Shown: piece after piece, positions 55,921 to 63,821 of the stretch | How the letters are laid out: the number at the start of each line of letters is the position of its first letter | Position numbering within the stretch: the first letter of the stretch is position 1 | Assembly (NCBI RefSeq): GCF_900323885.1 | Contig: NZ_OOHJ01000018.1 | Location: forward strand, 2,653,001 to 2,717,000 | Direction: 5' to 3' | DNA length: 64,000 nt | From: [Actinomadura] parvosata subsp. kistnae | GTDB taxonomy: Bacteria; Actinomycetota; Actinomycetes; Streptosporangiales; Streptosporangiaceae | The notes under the pieces: generated by a model | What the model was told of the DNA's origin: nothing | Databases searched by the model: none | Seen by the model: the letters and a program-made list of their open reading frames with translations, nothing else | Made by a program: the position numbers and the translations under genes

Positions 55921-56155
55921 GACGGGTTCGAGTAGGCAGGCCAAGCTCACCCATCCGTTGCCCGTCTGAGTGGTTGCCTGTTGTGACCGCCGCAAGCGGT
56001 CCTCGCTCCGCTCGGGCTGTCTCCCTTGGGCGCGCCTTCACGCGGCAAAAGGCCTGCGCACTCGGCGCTTCGCGAACGGGGGGCTTCAGCCGTACTCTTC
56101 CAGTCGAGCCAAGCCTCGACCCTGCATGCCGTTGCTTCGCTCAGCCGTTCTTTCA
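55921..56155. repeat. Hairpin-rich repeat copy B (matches 54080-54317)
   Basis: It shares the ordered landmarks of copy A with scattered changes, and lies directly right of att core 4 as copy A lies right of core 3. So both remnants descend from elements with the same left end. No gene is seen from 55918 to 56302. Confidence 0.75.
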
Positions 56156-56302
56156 TTCTGGCTCATCGAGAGGCGTGGTCCGACACCGTAGCGTTTGTTG
56201 CGTGGCTGCTCGAACACGTGAAGCCGAGGACGGTATTCCATGTTTGAGTTTCCGCAAGAGTATATGCGGCTGGGTTCGGGCAACCCGTCGGCAAGCTACC
56301 TG

Positions 56303-56779
56303 TCACTTGTCATGGCGACTGAGTTCTACGCTTCCTCGGTGAAGTATCCCAAGCACCGGAGCTTTGGTATTGATCTTCCTGGCGCCACTAGTGATGGCCT
56401 CGCGAAGAAACGGAAAAATAGCGGGCACGCCCTCATTCTCGGCAAAGGCTTTCAGCGCCTCTTCGCTGAGCTCGATCTGCTGCTCCTCTGCTGTATCGTT
56501 TTGAGCGCCTCCTTTGTCCTCCTTGAGTTCATAGACAGCCGCAGCGTCGGCAATGAGTAGGGCCTGAGGGGTCTTGACTACCAAGCGGCCGCGCACTGAT
56601 ATGCTTCGCCCGTTTATGTTCTGCAGCACGCTGAGGTGATGCGTGGTTCGCTCCGGCGGGCTCTCCTGTTCATCGGGTATGGCATTCCAGTGTCGGCTGG
56701 AGACTTCGATGAAGTATATGTTCTTGAGCTCCAGCTCGGCTTCGAGATCTATCTCGCGGGTGCTACGCTGAAGGCTCAT
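56303..56779 (-). CDS. SecB-like chaperone (putative TAC chaperone)
   Basis: 158 residues. The C-terminal half 'ALLIADAAAVYEL', 'ELSEEALKAFAENEGVPAIF', 'PFLREAITSGARKINTKAPV' has the strand and helix pattern of SecB and of the SecB-like chaperones in toxin-antitoxin-chaperone systems such as Rv1957 of M. tuberculosis. Actinobacteria lack the classic SecB pathway, so a TAC role is favoured. The start overlaps the HTH antitoxin gene as ATGA. Confidence 0.65.
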   Translation of the reverse strand: MSLQRSTREIDLEAELELKNIYFIEVSSRHWNAIPDEQESPPERTTHHLSVLQNINGRSISVRGRLVVKTPQALLIADAAAVYELKEDKGGAQNDTAEEQQIELSEEALKAFAENEGVPAIFPFLREAITSGARKINTKAPVLGILHRGSVELSRHDK

Positions 56780-57429
56780 TTAATTGCTACCTTGCAATCG
56801 AGAGATCCTGAAATGGTCCAGTTGTTGGATGCCATGGGAATCTGAGGGCTCTCTTCGACTTCAATCAGTTCAAGAGTGGCCTCATAGGTCGCCAGGACGC
56901 CGATATCGCGATTGCGGCGCCAACGCTCTATCGATGGCTTTGTCCTGTGCTGCAACTTGCAGTTCAAAGCGGAATCGATATCAGCCATGTCGATTCGATT
57001 GGGACGAGCAACGCCATCATCCAAGCCCTGTTGCTTGAGCCAGGCGTTGACTTCTACCCAGAGCCACACTTGCGTACGGCCGGCCGTTCCTTCCGAAGCG
57101 GGAAATGGGGTCACACCTTTGTGCCGGCGCTGACCAGTGACCCACTGGTGCACGTTCTGGCGTGTCACCCCGACCCGCTCGGCGATCTCTGGGATGCCTA
57201 CCAGGTCTCTATGCAGGCGCAGCAGTCGCAGGGCGGGGACGTGGTCGGCGACCGACCTTGCAGCGTTCATCGCTGCATCGAGTGCATCGTCTCCGTCGGC
57301 GGCGATGTCGAGGAGATCTACGCCGCCACCACGGAAGAGCAATGCGTCGAGCTCCCGTTCTAGGACCTCGACGGCCGTGGCGTCGTCGACAGACGCGCCG
57401 TCAACCACGAAGCGGAACTCGTATTCCAT
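56776..57429 (-). CDS. HTH antitoxin-like protein with C-terminal extension
   Basis: 217 residues from ATG 57429, with GAAGGGGG upstream. The N-terminal alpha/beta region ('MEYEFRFVVDGASVDDATAV') is followed by an HTH 'IPEIAERVGVTRQNVHQWVT' (about 90-110) and a Trp-rich stretch ('QVWLWVEVNAWL'). The last ~65 residues are a separate extension, in the place where TAC antitoxins carry the chaperone-addiction segment. It is preceded by a perfect 20-bp dyad and lies between a HicA-like gene and the SecB-like gene. Confidence 0.65.
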   Translation of the reverse strand: MEYEFRFVVDGASVDDATAVEVLERELDALLFRGGGVDLLDIAADGDDALDAAMNAARSVADHVPALRLLRLHRDLVGIPEIAERVGVTRQNVHQWVTGQRRHKGVTPFPASEGTAGRTQVWLWVEVNAWLKQQGLDDGVARPNRIDMADIDSALNCKLQHRTKPSIERWRRNRDIGVLATYEATLELIEVEESPQIPMASNNWTISGSLDCKVAIK

Positions 57430-57461
57430 GACGCCCCCTTCTACCGTTGAGCTTCGCAGCC

Positions 57462-57481
57462 CTGTTGACAATCGTCAACAG
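57462..57481. promoter_or_regulatory. 20-bp dyad before the antitoxin gene
   Basis: CTGTTGACAATCGTCAACAG: 8-bp perfect arms around AATC, 32 bp before the antitoxin start and 5 bp after the toxin stop. It contains GTTGAC/TTGAC, -35-like. Likely an operator bound by the HTH protein. Confidence 0.6.
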
Positions 57482-57486
57482 TATCT

Positions 57487-57762
57487 TCAGTGTTGCCGAT
57501 CCATGCCGGTCAGCGCCCTGCGGGGGTCGTCGGAATCCATGGGGCAGAGCTGGGCGGCGTTGTTGATCCTGCGTACAGTGCGCCCGACGTTGGCGGGCGT
57601 GCTGCCCACAGGGATGGTTGTGCACTTGTTCTCGCACGGGCAGTACAGTCGAAAGCCGTGGCCCTCTCGGCGAAGGCTCCACCCCATGTCCACCCAGTGT
57701 TTGAGGGCTCTCCTGATGTCCTTGTCTGTGTGCTCGGACGGGTCCATCGATTTTCCCGTCAT
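57487..57762 (-). CDS. HicA-like toxin candidate
   Basis: 91 residues from ATG 57762, with GGAGG upstream. 'DIRRALKHWVDMGWSLRREG', then His in 'GHGFRLYCP', 'TTIPVGSTPANVGRTVRRIN' and 'NAAQL' follow the HicA dsRBD-like pattern in order (helix, W/G-x, His, strand, P-x-x-x-S-T/GT, helix). HicA toxins cleave mRNA using that His. It is the first gene of the operon. Two Cys pairs ('CPCENKC') are an addition. Confidence 0.6.
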   Translation of the reverse strand: MTGKSMDPSEHTDKDIRRALKHWVDMGWSLRREGHGFRLYCPCENKCTTIPVGSTPANVGRTVRRINNAAQLCPMDSDDPRRALTGMDRQH

Positions 57763-58060
57763 CACCTGGCCCTCCCGTGCGTGACGAAGGCTCAGTTTGC
57801 CATCTCTTGGGATTTCGTTAAGGCGATCGACGCTACGCGGATAAAAGGACCGCTTTCTCCTGGTCTGATCCACTTCACAGCCCCCAGGGTCGAGGCCGGC
57901 GCTGCCTCGCGCGATATCGGCGGGATGATCTTCACCTACGAGGGGGCGAGAGCCGCACTACTGGGTCGGGGCCGGATGCAGTCGTGAATGTCGGCCCGCT
58001 GTGAAACAGGTCGGTCGCCGTCGGGCTGCGGAGAAGATGCAGACGGGAAGTATGTCCGTC
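57763..58060. other. Region upstream of the TAC-like operon
   Basis: About 300 bp with no supported gene; it should hold the operon promoter, but no clear -35/-10 pair is seen. Confidence 0.4.
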
Positions 58061-58079
58061 GTGCCTTCAGCGTGCCATC
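58061..58079. repeat. Arm-type site relic of remnant IV
   Basis: GTGCCTTCAGC GTGCCATC retains the 11-bp period and the following CAAGGG seen at 55788. The neighbouring sequence (CGGCGGACTG...) also resembles that before core 4, but no att core follows. Confidence 0.5.
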
Positions 58080-58227
58080 AAGGGTGGCCAAAAAGGGAAG
58101 TCGCGATCCCCGGCGGACTGGCTACGGTTAGGTACTCACTTCGGCTGCCTAAGGTTATTGCACTCCGTATGGCAGCATCTCGGTACCGAAGTCGAAGCGC
58201 CCGTCGAAGGGTGCGAAGGGGGCGTCT

Positions 58228-58572
58228 ATGCGCCTGTTGAGGCTCCTTGCGGAGTGGTTCTGGCGAGTAGACACGTTATTGGGAGGCGATGTCAGGCCAC
58301 ATCGAGGTCAGCGGTTTGCGGCGGCTCACCCCGTGCGCCTCGGGTTGATCGTGGGCGCCTCTACCGGAGGTCTTCTCGGGGTCATCGTGCTGATGAGTGC
58401 CGCGCTCGGAGCAGAACACGCCTTGACGCTGACGTCCTTGCTCGTGTGTATCGGCGGTGCGGTCGTCACGGCGGTTGCCTTCATCGCCCTCGGCTACTAC
58501 GGACGCTTCCAGCAGCGACACTACGGGCATTACCCGCACGAGGCTCAGGACGAGGTTGGTGACAAGGAATAG
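58228..58572 (+). CDS. Small two-helix membrane protein
   Basis: 114 residues from ATG 58228. 'PVRLGLIVGASTGGLLGVIV' and 'LTSLLVCIGGAVVTAVAFIA' are two helices; the start is Trp-rich and the end His/Tyr-rich and acidic ('YYGRFQQRHYGHYPHEAQDE'). Function unknown. It lies just outside remnant IV and may be the first chromosomal gene. Confidence 0.55.
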   Translation: MRLLRLLAEWFWRVDTLLGGDVRPHRGQRFAAAHPVRLGLIVGASTGGLLGVIVLMSAALGAEHALTLTSLLVCIGGAVVTAVAFIALGYYGRFQQRHYGHYPHEAQDEVGDKE

Positions 58573-58723
58573 CACCTGCGACCGGCTGATGCCCGCCCGG
58601 GCAGCTCGTGCCGTCGAAGTGGCCATTCTCCGGTGAGAAAGCTCTTCGTGGCCGACTGGGGCGGGCTTGCCGCTCTAGAGATTGGCGGCTTGTGTGAAGG
58701 TGCCGCCGCACAAGTACGCGGGC

Positions 58724-59272
58724 TCAGGTGCGGCCCAGCATCCAGGTGCCGGGGTCGGAGGGGTTTTCACTGGTGAGGATGGCGTGGACGCCCTCAAGGA
58801 ACTCCTGGCGGTTGAGCCGGCCGTCGCCGTCGTTGTCGAGGCGGGTGAAGGCCAGCTCTCCGATCTTTCCGTCGAGGTCCATGGCGGTGTAGAAGCGGAC
58901 GTACTCCTGGAGGGAGATGGATCCGTCGGCGTCGGTGTCGGTGGCGTCGAACAGGGGAGCGGCCAGGCGGAGGACGACCTCGGCGTGACCGTCCGCCGAT
59001 CGGCCCGCACCGTTGGTTGCGGCGGTCAGGTATTCCGTGGAGCTCACCGAGTCGTCGTGGTCGATGTCGGCCACGGTGCGGAGGTGCTCCCACCAGTCCG
59101 CGAAGCCCTGCCTGATGGCCTGGTGGTGGGGAGAGTCGGGGTCGGGGGCGAGGGCGGCGCAGAACTGGTCGGCCCTCAGGGTGAAGTCGGCGGCGGTCAG
59201 TCGGTTGTCACCGTTGGTGTCCAGGGCGGCGAAGATGAGGGCGAGGTTGGACGCGGTGAGCGATGAGGACAT
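58724..59272 (-). CDS. EF-hand calcium-binding protein (calerythrin-like)
   Basis: 182 residues from ATG 59272, with GGAGG upstream. Four EF-hand loops: 'DTNGDNRLTAAD' (about 18), 'DIDHDDSVSSTE' (about 69), 'DTDADGSISLQE' (about 110) and 'DNDGDGRLNRQE' (about 145), each with Asp/Asn/Glu ligands at the usual loop positions. The pattern matches bacterial calerythrin/sarcoplasmic-type proteins that buffer or sense calcium in the cytosol. Confidence 0.92.
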   Translation of the reverse strand: MSSSLTASNLALIFAALDTNGDNRLTAADFTLRADQFCAALAPDPDSPHHQAIRQGFADWWEHLRTVADIDHDDSVSSTEYLTAATNGAGRSADGHAEVVLRLAAPLFDATDTDADGSISLQEYVRFYTAMDLDGKIGELAFTRLDNDGDGRLNRQEFLEGVHAILTSENPSDPGTWMLGRT

Positions 59273-59558
59273 GGCAAGCCTCCGGATCAGGGGGAAGGAA
59301 CGTTATTCCCTCGAAGCTCGCTCAACGTAGCAGCAGGATTACTGCAGGTAAACGCGTGGTCACGCTCCCATGCCATTCGCGTTGCTTGATACGCCGGTGC
59401 TGACGCCGAGCGGGCGCTGGCCGCTCCGCCTGGCGTTGGGTCAGCGCTCAGAGGCAATGTGGATGGACCTGGACGAAGCGGTGTCCGGCCTACGTGTCCG
59501 CTCTCCGTGGCCGCCCTGCGTGGCCGCTTTGGCTGGGCCATGCGGCCGAGGGTGATGG

Positions 59559-60590
59559 TCAGGATGGCGGAGAGGTGCGGCGGAGTCGTACCACAACGAA
59601 GGCGAGCAGCCCGAGGGCGGCCAGCGAGAAGATCGCGTTGCCGATGAGGTCCACATGGGCGGGTGCGGGGAAGCTCGGCGGTTGAGGGAAGCTGTGCCAG
59701 GCGTAGGTGAGCAGGCCGGCGGCGCTCAGGGCGAGCTTGTGCCAGGGGCCCCAGCCCGTGCGGCGGGACCAGCGCAGGATGAGCAGGGTCATGGTGGTGT
59801 AGAGCGTCAGGTAGAAGCCGACCGTGATCCACGCGGGAACGACGGACTCCAGCTTGATGCCCACCAGGGCGAGCAGAGTGGGGAGCCAGAACGCCAGCCC
59901 GGCCGCGATGGTGATCGTGAAGACGGTCCATGGGGCGGGTGATGTGGTGGCGAGGACGGTCCAGGGGGTGGGTGATGCGGTTGAGAGGACGGGGCGGCGG
60001 AATCGGGCGGACAGGAATGCGGCGGTGATCAGGGCGGTGGCTGTGATCAGTGTCCAGGTGATCTGAGCGGCCGACAACGGGTAGAGGGTCGGGCCGGCGA
60101 AGGCGATGGGGACCGCGCCGCCCAGCAGGAACAGGAGGGCTGACACCGTGAGGCCGACCTTGCCGAGCCAGGGCGTGTCCGGCCGGCGTGAGGCCGTTTC
60201 GACCATCGAGATCGGTACTGCGATGCTCCACACCCCATGGATGGCCAGCACGAACACGGTCCAGTACGCGCCAATGCCCAGCGCCGGGATGAACCCGTAG
60301 TCGAGCAACCGCAGACCCACATAATTCGGGTCGAACAGCGATCGGGTGAGCAGGCCCTCCTCGATCACGGCATAAGCGAGCCCGAGCAGGATGATCCCCG
60401 GCCACCCCAACCGCCACCGGCGGGCGACCTCGCGGATCAGCAGCGCGCCGCCGCCGTAGAGGGGGATCAATCCGATGATCATCGGTAGGGCGTTGATGGC
60501 GATGTTGCCCAGCAGGTACTCGCCGACCAGCGGCGCGAGAATCAGCAGGCCCAGTGCTGGAAGAGTGCGTTTGAACACGTCTGCGCTCAC
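59559..60590 (-). CDS. Polytopic membrane protein of unknown function
   Basis: 343 residues from GTG 60590; the frame is open upstream to 60842 but that part is hydrophilic and low in conserved features. About nine helices. 'YAVIEEGLLTRSLFDPNYVG' and 'LAIHGVWSIAVPISMVE' place Glu-Glu and His in membrane positions, a little like CAAX-protease/CPBP proteins, but the EExxxR spacing is not exact. It could be a peptidase or a transport protein. No gene neighbours explain it. Confidence 0.55.
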   Translation of the reverse strand: MSADVFKRTLPALGLLILAPLVGEYLLGNIAINALPMIIGLIPLYGGGALLIREVARRWRLGWPGIILLGLAYAVIEEGLLTRSLFDPNYVGLRLLDYGFIPALGIGAYWTVFVLAIHGVWSIAVPISMVETASRRPDTPWLGKVGLTVSALLFLLGGAVPIAFAGPTLYPLSAAQITWTLITATALITAAFLSARFRRPVLSTASPTPWTVLATTSPAPWTVFTITIAAGLAFWLPTLLALVGIKLESVVPAWITVGFYLTLYTTMTLLILRWSRRTGWGPWHKLALSAAGLLTYAWHSFPQPPSFPAPAHVDLIGNAIFSLAALGLLAFVVVRLRRTSPPS

Positions 60591-61057
60591 CACGTGGGGA
60601 GCTCTGGGAGCAGGGGCGTCCGCGATGGGGCGGGATTGAAGGGGTGGGTGGGTTCGCGGTCGGGGGATGGAGATGCCGAATCGCCGCGATAGTACGTGTT
60701 CATCACAATCGAAAGCTACGTTGCCTTCAGAAATTGTGTCAATGCGAGAATGTGCATTGCTGCAGGTAGAGGGCGTTATATTGATGCGTTGGCGCTGGAG
60801 CTTAATGCAATGAAACGTTGCATTGGATGATTGCGAATGCAATAGTTCATCATGTCGGAAGGAAGGAAGGAGGGAAGGGTTATCTCATGGGAGTGCCGGC
60901 GCGTCGAGGCCGGCCTCACCGAAGGGCATCTTCGTCCTCGACGGCATCGCGGGTGCCATATGCGCGACCGTGCGGGTCGTAGAGATCGTCGTTCCAGGAA
61001 AGGCGCAGGTGAAGCCCGCGCCTTTCCGGTTCGCGCCGAGAGCTTCTGACGGCTCGG
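60591..61057. other. AT-rich upstream region with dyads
   Basis: 467 bp without a supported gene. An AT-rich island (60690-60860) holds three AATGC/GCATT-type dyads. The GGAAGGAAGGAAGG run near 60855 and the GC-rich sequence after it give no clear coding frame. Confidence 0.5.
60741..60843. promoter_or_regulatory. Cluster of three AATGC/GCATT dyads
   Basis: AATGC (60741) - GCATT (60754); ATGCAA (60805) - TTGCAT (60818); ATTGC (60830) - GCAAT (60839). Three inverted repeats with the same core within about 100 bp of AT-rich DNA, upstream of the membrane protein gene. Possible operator cluster for an unknown repressor. Confidence 0.4.
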
Positions 61058-61564
61058 TCAGTTGTACGGGTTGTCGTAGGTCACGGACTTCGTGCGGCTG
61101 TTGTACGTCTGGCCGGGATAGAACCAGCCGCCCGTCACGTACACGGTGATGTTCGTGACCGTCGTGTAGTGGGTGTACTCACCGTCGTGGAGGTACAGGT
61201 ACAGCTGACATCCGGGGGGAGCCGTCGCGGTGCCTGTCTGGGAGGGGTAGATGACGGTGCTGCCGTTCACTGAGACGTAGAAGTTCGGCTTGGGGTAGGA
61301 GCCGCTGCCCCAGCACAGCTGGAGCGAGTACTTGAACTTCGTGTTGCCGTCGTCGAACGCGACGGTGCCGGTCAGCTGGGCGAGCAGGAGCGGAGGGCCG
61401 GCGTTCGACGTCACGGCGATGTAGACGGGCTGGTCGGGGCCGTAGGCGGCGTGGGCGGGGGTGACGGGGGACAGCATGGCCGCGAGGGTCGCGAGGACGA
61501 TGGTGACGGAGGCGGCGATGCGACGCACGGTGGAGCGCTTGGAACGTGTCAATTCCAACCTCAT
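61058..61564 (-). CDS. Secreted protein of unknown function
   Basis: 168 residues. Sec signal peptide ('RRIAASVTIVLATLAAMLSP', cleavage after 'AHA'). The mature part is beta-rich with many Tyr, Thr and Asn residues ('NFYVSVNGSTVIYPSQ', 'GGWFYPGQTYNSRTK') and two Cys that could pair. Looks like a small extracellular beta-sandwich; no family recognised. Confidence 0.6.
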   Translation of the reverse strand: MRLELTRSKRSTVRRIAASVTIVLATLAAMLSPVTPAHAAYGPDQPVYIAVTSNAGPPLLLAQLTGTVAFDDGNTKFKYSLQLCWGSGSYPKPNFYVSVNGSTVIYPSQTGTATAPPGCQLYLYLHDGEYTHYTTVTNITVYVTGGWFYPGQTYNSRTKSVTYDNPYN

Positions 61565-61763
61565 CTCGGTGTGGATGTCGGCGGGGCGCGCACGGAGAGT
61601 ACGGGCGGGGCCCGCGGGCGTCCAGGGAGACGATGGGGGCCGCTGATTCGGGCGGGATCTAACCCGTTCCTTGGTTGATCTCGTGAGGAGGGGCGGGCGG
61701 ATGTGCCCGCAGGTCAGGGAGTGGTTGTGTGGGGCCGTAATGTCGGCGTCAGTGGTGAAATTT

Positions 61764-62801
61764 TCATCTTCCGGGTGAGGCTTCCGGTGAGACGTCGTTC
61801 GGCTGTCTCATGCCTGGAGAGGCATGCGTGCGGTAGCGGCCGGGGGACATGCCGTACGCGCGGGTGAAGGCGCGGCTGAAGGCCGGGACAGAGCCGTAAC
61901 CGACGGTGGCGGCGATGGTCTCCACGGAGTCGTGCGTGTCGCGGAGGCGTACGGCCGCGAGGTCCATGCGCCACTGCGTCAGGTAGGCGGCGGGGCTCTG
62001 GCCGATGGCCGCCGGGAAGCGGCGCGAGAGCGTCGCGCGGGAGACCGCGATCGCGGACGCGAGCGTGGCGGTCGTCCACTGCTCCGCGGGGTTCTGGTGG
62101 ATGAGCTCCAGGGCCTGGCGGACGATCGGGTCGTCGAGCATGCCCAGCCAGGTGCCGCGCTGCTCCGGCGGGCGGGTGGCGAGCCAGGCGCGCAGGAGCT
62201 GGATCAGCATGATGTCGACCAGGCTGTTGAGTACGGCCGTCGTCGCGATCTGCGGGTTGGCCAGCTCGCGGCCGAGCATGCGGACGGCGTCGTCGAAGCA
62301 GGCCGCGCCCACCTCGGCGCCGACGTGCACGAGGTCGGGGAGCCTGGTCAGCACCTGGGTGCGGACGGCCGGGTCGCAGACGTAGTGGATGGTGACGAGC
62401 CGCGTTCGGACGGGTGGGGTGCCGAGCTGGAGCGTCCTGCTCTCCCCATGTGCGAGTGGGGTGCCGAGCCCGACTGGCCCGCCGCGTTCGTGCAGGGGTG
62501 GTGTGCCGAGCCCAGCCGGCCCGTTGCCGTTCGCGTGGGTGCGTGCCACATCCTGGGCGGCGCCGGGCGCGTCGCCCAGCGTGTGCGGGGTACCGGGAGG
62601 CAGGAGGACGACGTCCCCTGCGGTCAGCTGCAGCGGCTCGCGGTCCGGGACGGTGAGCCAGGCGCTGCCCGAGGTGACGGCGTGCATGGCCGATCCGGGG
62701 TGGCCGTCCAGTTTGAGGGTCCAGCTGTCGCCCGCCTCGATGCGGGTGCCCAGCGTGCCTCGGACGCCGGACACCGAGAGCACGTCGGCGAGCAGGTCCA
62801 T
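61764..62801 (-). CDS. AraC-family regulator with cupin domain
   Basis: 345 residues. An N-terminal cupin_6-like sensing domain ('AMHAVTSGSAWLTVP', 'GDVVLLPPGTPHTL') and two C-terminal AraC HTHs ('TTATLASAIAVSRATLSRRF' and 'SVETIAATVGYGSVPAFSRA'). A linker of three 14-residue repeats (LGTPP-type) is encoded by a 42-bp tandem repeat. It is divergent from the SDR gene at 62965, a frequent pairing in which the AraC protein controls the SDR. Confidence 0.87.
   Translation of the reverse strand: MDLLADVLSVSGVRGTLGTRIEAGDSWTLKLDGHPGSAMHAVTSGSAWLTVPDREPLQLTAGDVVLLPPGTPHTLGDAPGAAQDVARTHANGNGPAGLGTPPLHERGGPVGLGTPLAHGESRTLQLGTPPVRTRLVTIHYVCDPAVRTQVLTRLPDLVHVGAEVGAACFDDAVRMLGRELANPQIATTAVLNSLVDIMLIQLLRAWLATRPPEQRGTWLGMLDDPIVRQALELIHQNPAEQWTTATLASAIAVSRATLSRRFPAAIGQSPAAYLTQWRMDLAAVRLRDTHDSVETIAATVGYGSVPAFSRAFTRAYGMSPGRYRTHASPGMRQPNDVSPEASPGR
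62412..62537. repeat. 42-bp tandem repeat inside the AraC gene
   Basis: GCCGAGC recurs at 62421, 62463 and 62505 (period 42 bp, in frame), giving a 14-residue repeat in the linker between the cupin and HTH parts. Confidence 0.75.
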
Positions 62802-62964
62802 ACGGCGATCTTACCATTCACGCCAGAAGGGATGAGGCAGACGGTCAATTCTTCGAGCCAGAAGAGCATCGACTGTCGCAGGGCGGGCTTCGTACGGTTT
62901 CTCGTGCGGGCTCGGACGTACCGGGCACGCACGCACGTACAAGAACCTTTGAGGAGAGAAGAAC

Positions 62965-63708
62965 ATGCGACTGCACGGAGCCACCGCCCTCGTCACGGGC
63001 GCCGGCCGCGACCTCGGCCGCGACTTCGCCGAGCAACTGCTGGAGCGGGGTGCGGCGAAGGTGTACGCGACCGCGCGCCGTCCGGAGCTCATCGACCTTC
63101 CCGGCGTCGTGCCGCTGCGGCTCGACGTGACCGACCCGGAGTCGGTGGCCGCGGCGGCGGAGGCGGCGGGCGATGTCGACCTGCTGGTCAACAACGCCGG
63201 CGTCTCCTTGGGGGTGGATCTGATCCACGGTGACCTCGACCGGATCCGGCTGACCCTCGACACCCACCTCTACGGCACCCTCGCCATGATCCGCGCCTTC
63301 GCCCCCATCCTCGCCGCCAACGGCGGTGGCGCCATTCTCAACGTCCTGTCGGTCCTGTCCTTTCAGAGCTTTCTCGGTAACAACGCCTATGCCGTCGCCA
63401 AAGCCGCGCAGTGGAGCCTGACCAATGGTGTTCGTGTCGAGCTCGCCGGCCAGGGCACCCTGGTCGCCGGGCTGGTGTTCGGGCCGACGGCGACCGAGAC
63501 GATGCGGGCTTTCGCCGAAAAGAACTTGGGAGGCGGATCGCTTCCGGACGGCGTGATGAACGACCCTGTGGACATTGTCCGTGCCGCGCTCGACGGGATC
63601 GAAGCCGGGAAAGTCGAGATTCTCGCCGACGGTTATGGGGTGGCGGCGAAGGCTTCGCTCGCCGGCGATCCGAGCCCTTTCGTCTTGGATGCCGTGACGG
63701 CTGGATAA
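62965..63708 (+). CDS. Short-chain dehydrogenase/reductase
   Basis: 247 residues from ATG 62965, with GAGGAG upstream. Rossmann motif 'TGAGRDLGRDFA', 'NNAGVSLG', catalytic Ser in 'VLSVLSFQSF' and the Y-x-x-x-K in 'YAVAKAAQWSL'. It oxidises or reduces a hydroxyl/keto group with NAD(P); the substrate is unknown. Under likely control of the divergent AraC protein. Confidence 0.9.
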   Translation: MRLHGATALVTGAGRDLGRDFAEQLLERGAAKVYATARRPELIDLPGVVPLRLDVTDPESVAAAAEAAGDVDLLVNNAGVSLGVDLIHGDLDRIRLTLDTHLYGTLAMIRAFAPILAANGGGAILNVLSVLSFQSFLGNNAYAVAKAAQWSLTNGVRVELAGQGTLVAGLVFGPTATETMRAFAEKNLGGGSLPDGVMNDPVDIVRAALDGIEAGKVEILADGYGVAAKASLAGDPSPFVLDAVTAG

Positions 63709-63821
63709 GCGGTACGAGGCCGTGGCCGTCCCTCGAAAGGGGCTCGAAATGCGCGATGGGGAGGTGGTCCGGTCGCAGGAGTGACCGAAGCCGGTGATTC
63801 CATACGGGTGCGCGGTGTCCC

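Larger units (their letters stand above)
55918..58145. mobile_element. Remnant IV, element carrying the TAC-like operon
   Basis: It starts at the decayed core 4, with repeat copy B, and ends near an element-2-type arm-site relic (58061-58079). No fifth att core is recognisable, so the right boundary is approximate. It holds only the HicA-like / HTH / SecB-like operon and no AICE backbone genes. Confidence 0.6.

Noticed and set aside
56776..57762. Ordinary HicAB toxin-antitoxin pair
   Set aside because: The second gene has no HicB RNase-H-like fold signature that I can see and carries an HTH plus an extension, followed by a SecB-like gene.
59559..60590. A confident CAAX protease call
   Set aside because: The Glu-Glu to Arg spacing is one residue longer than EExxxR and the His motifs are not clearly in place.
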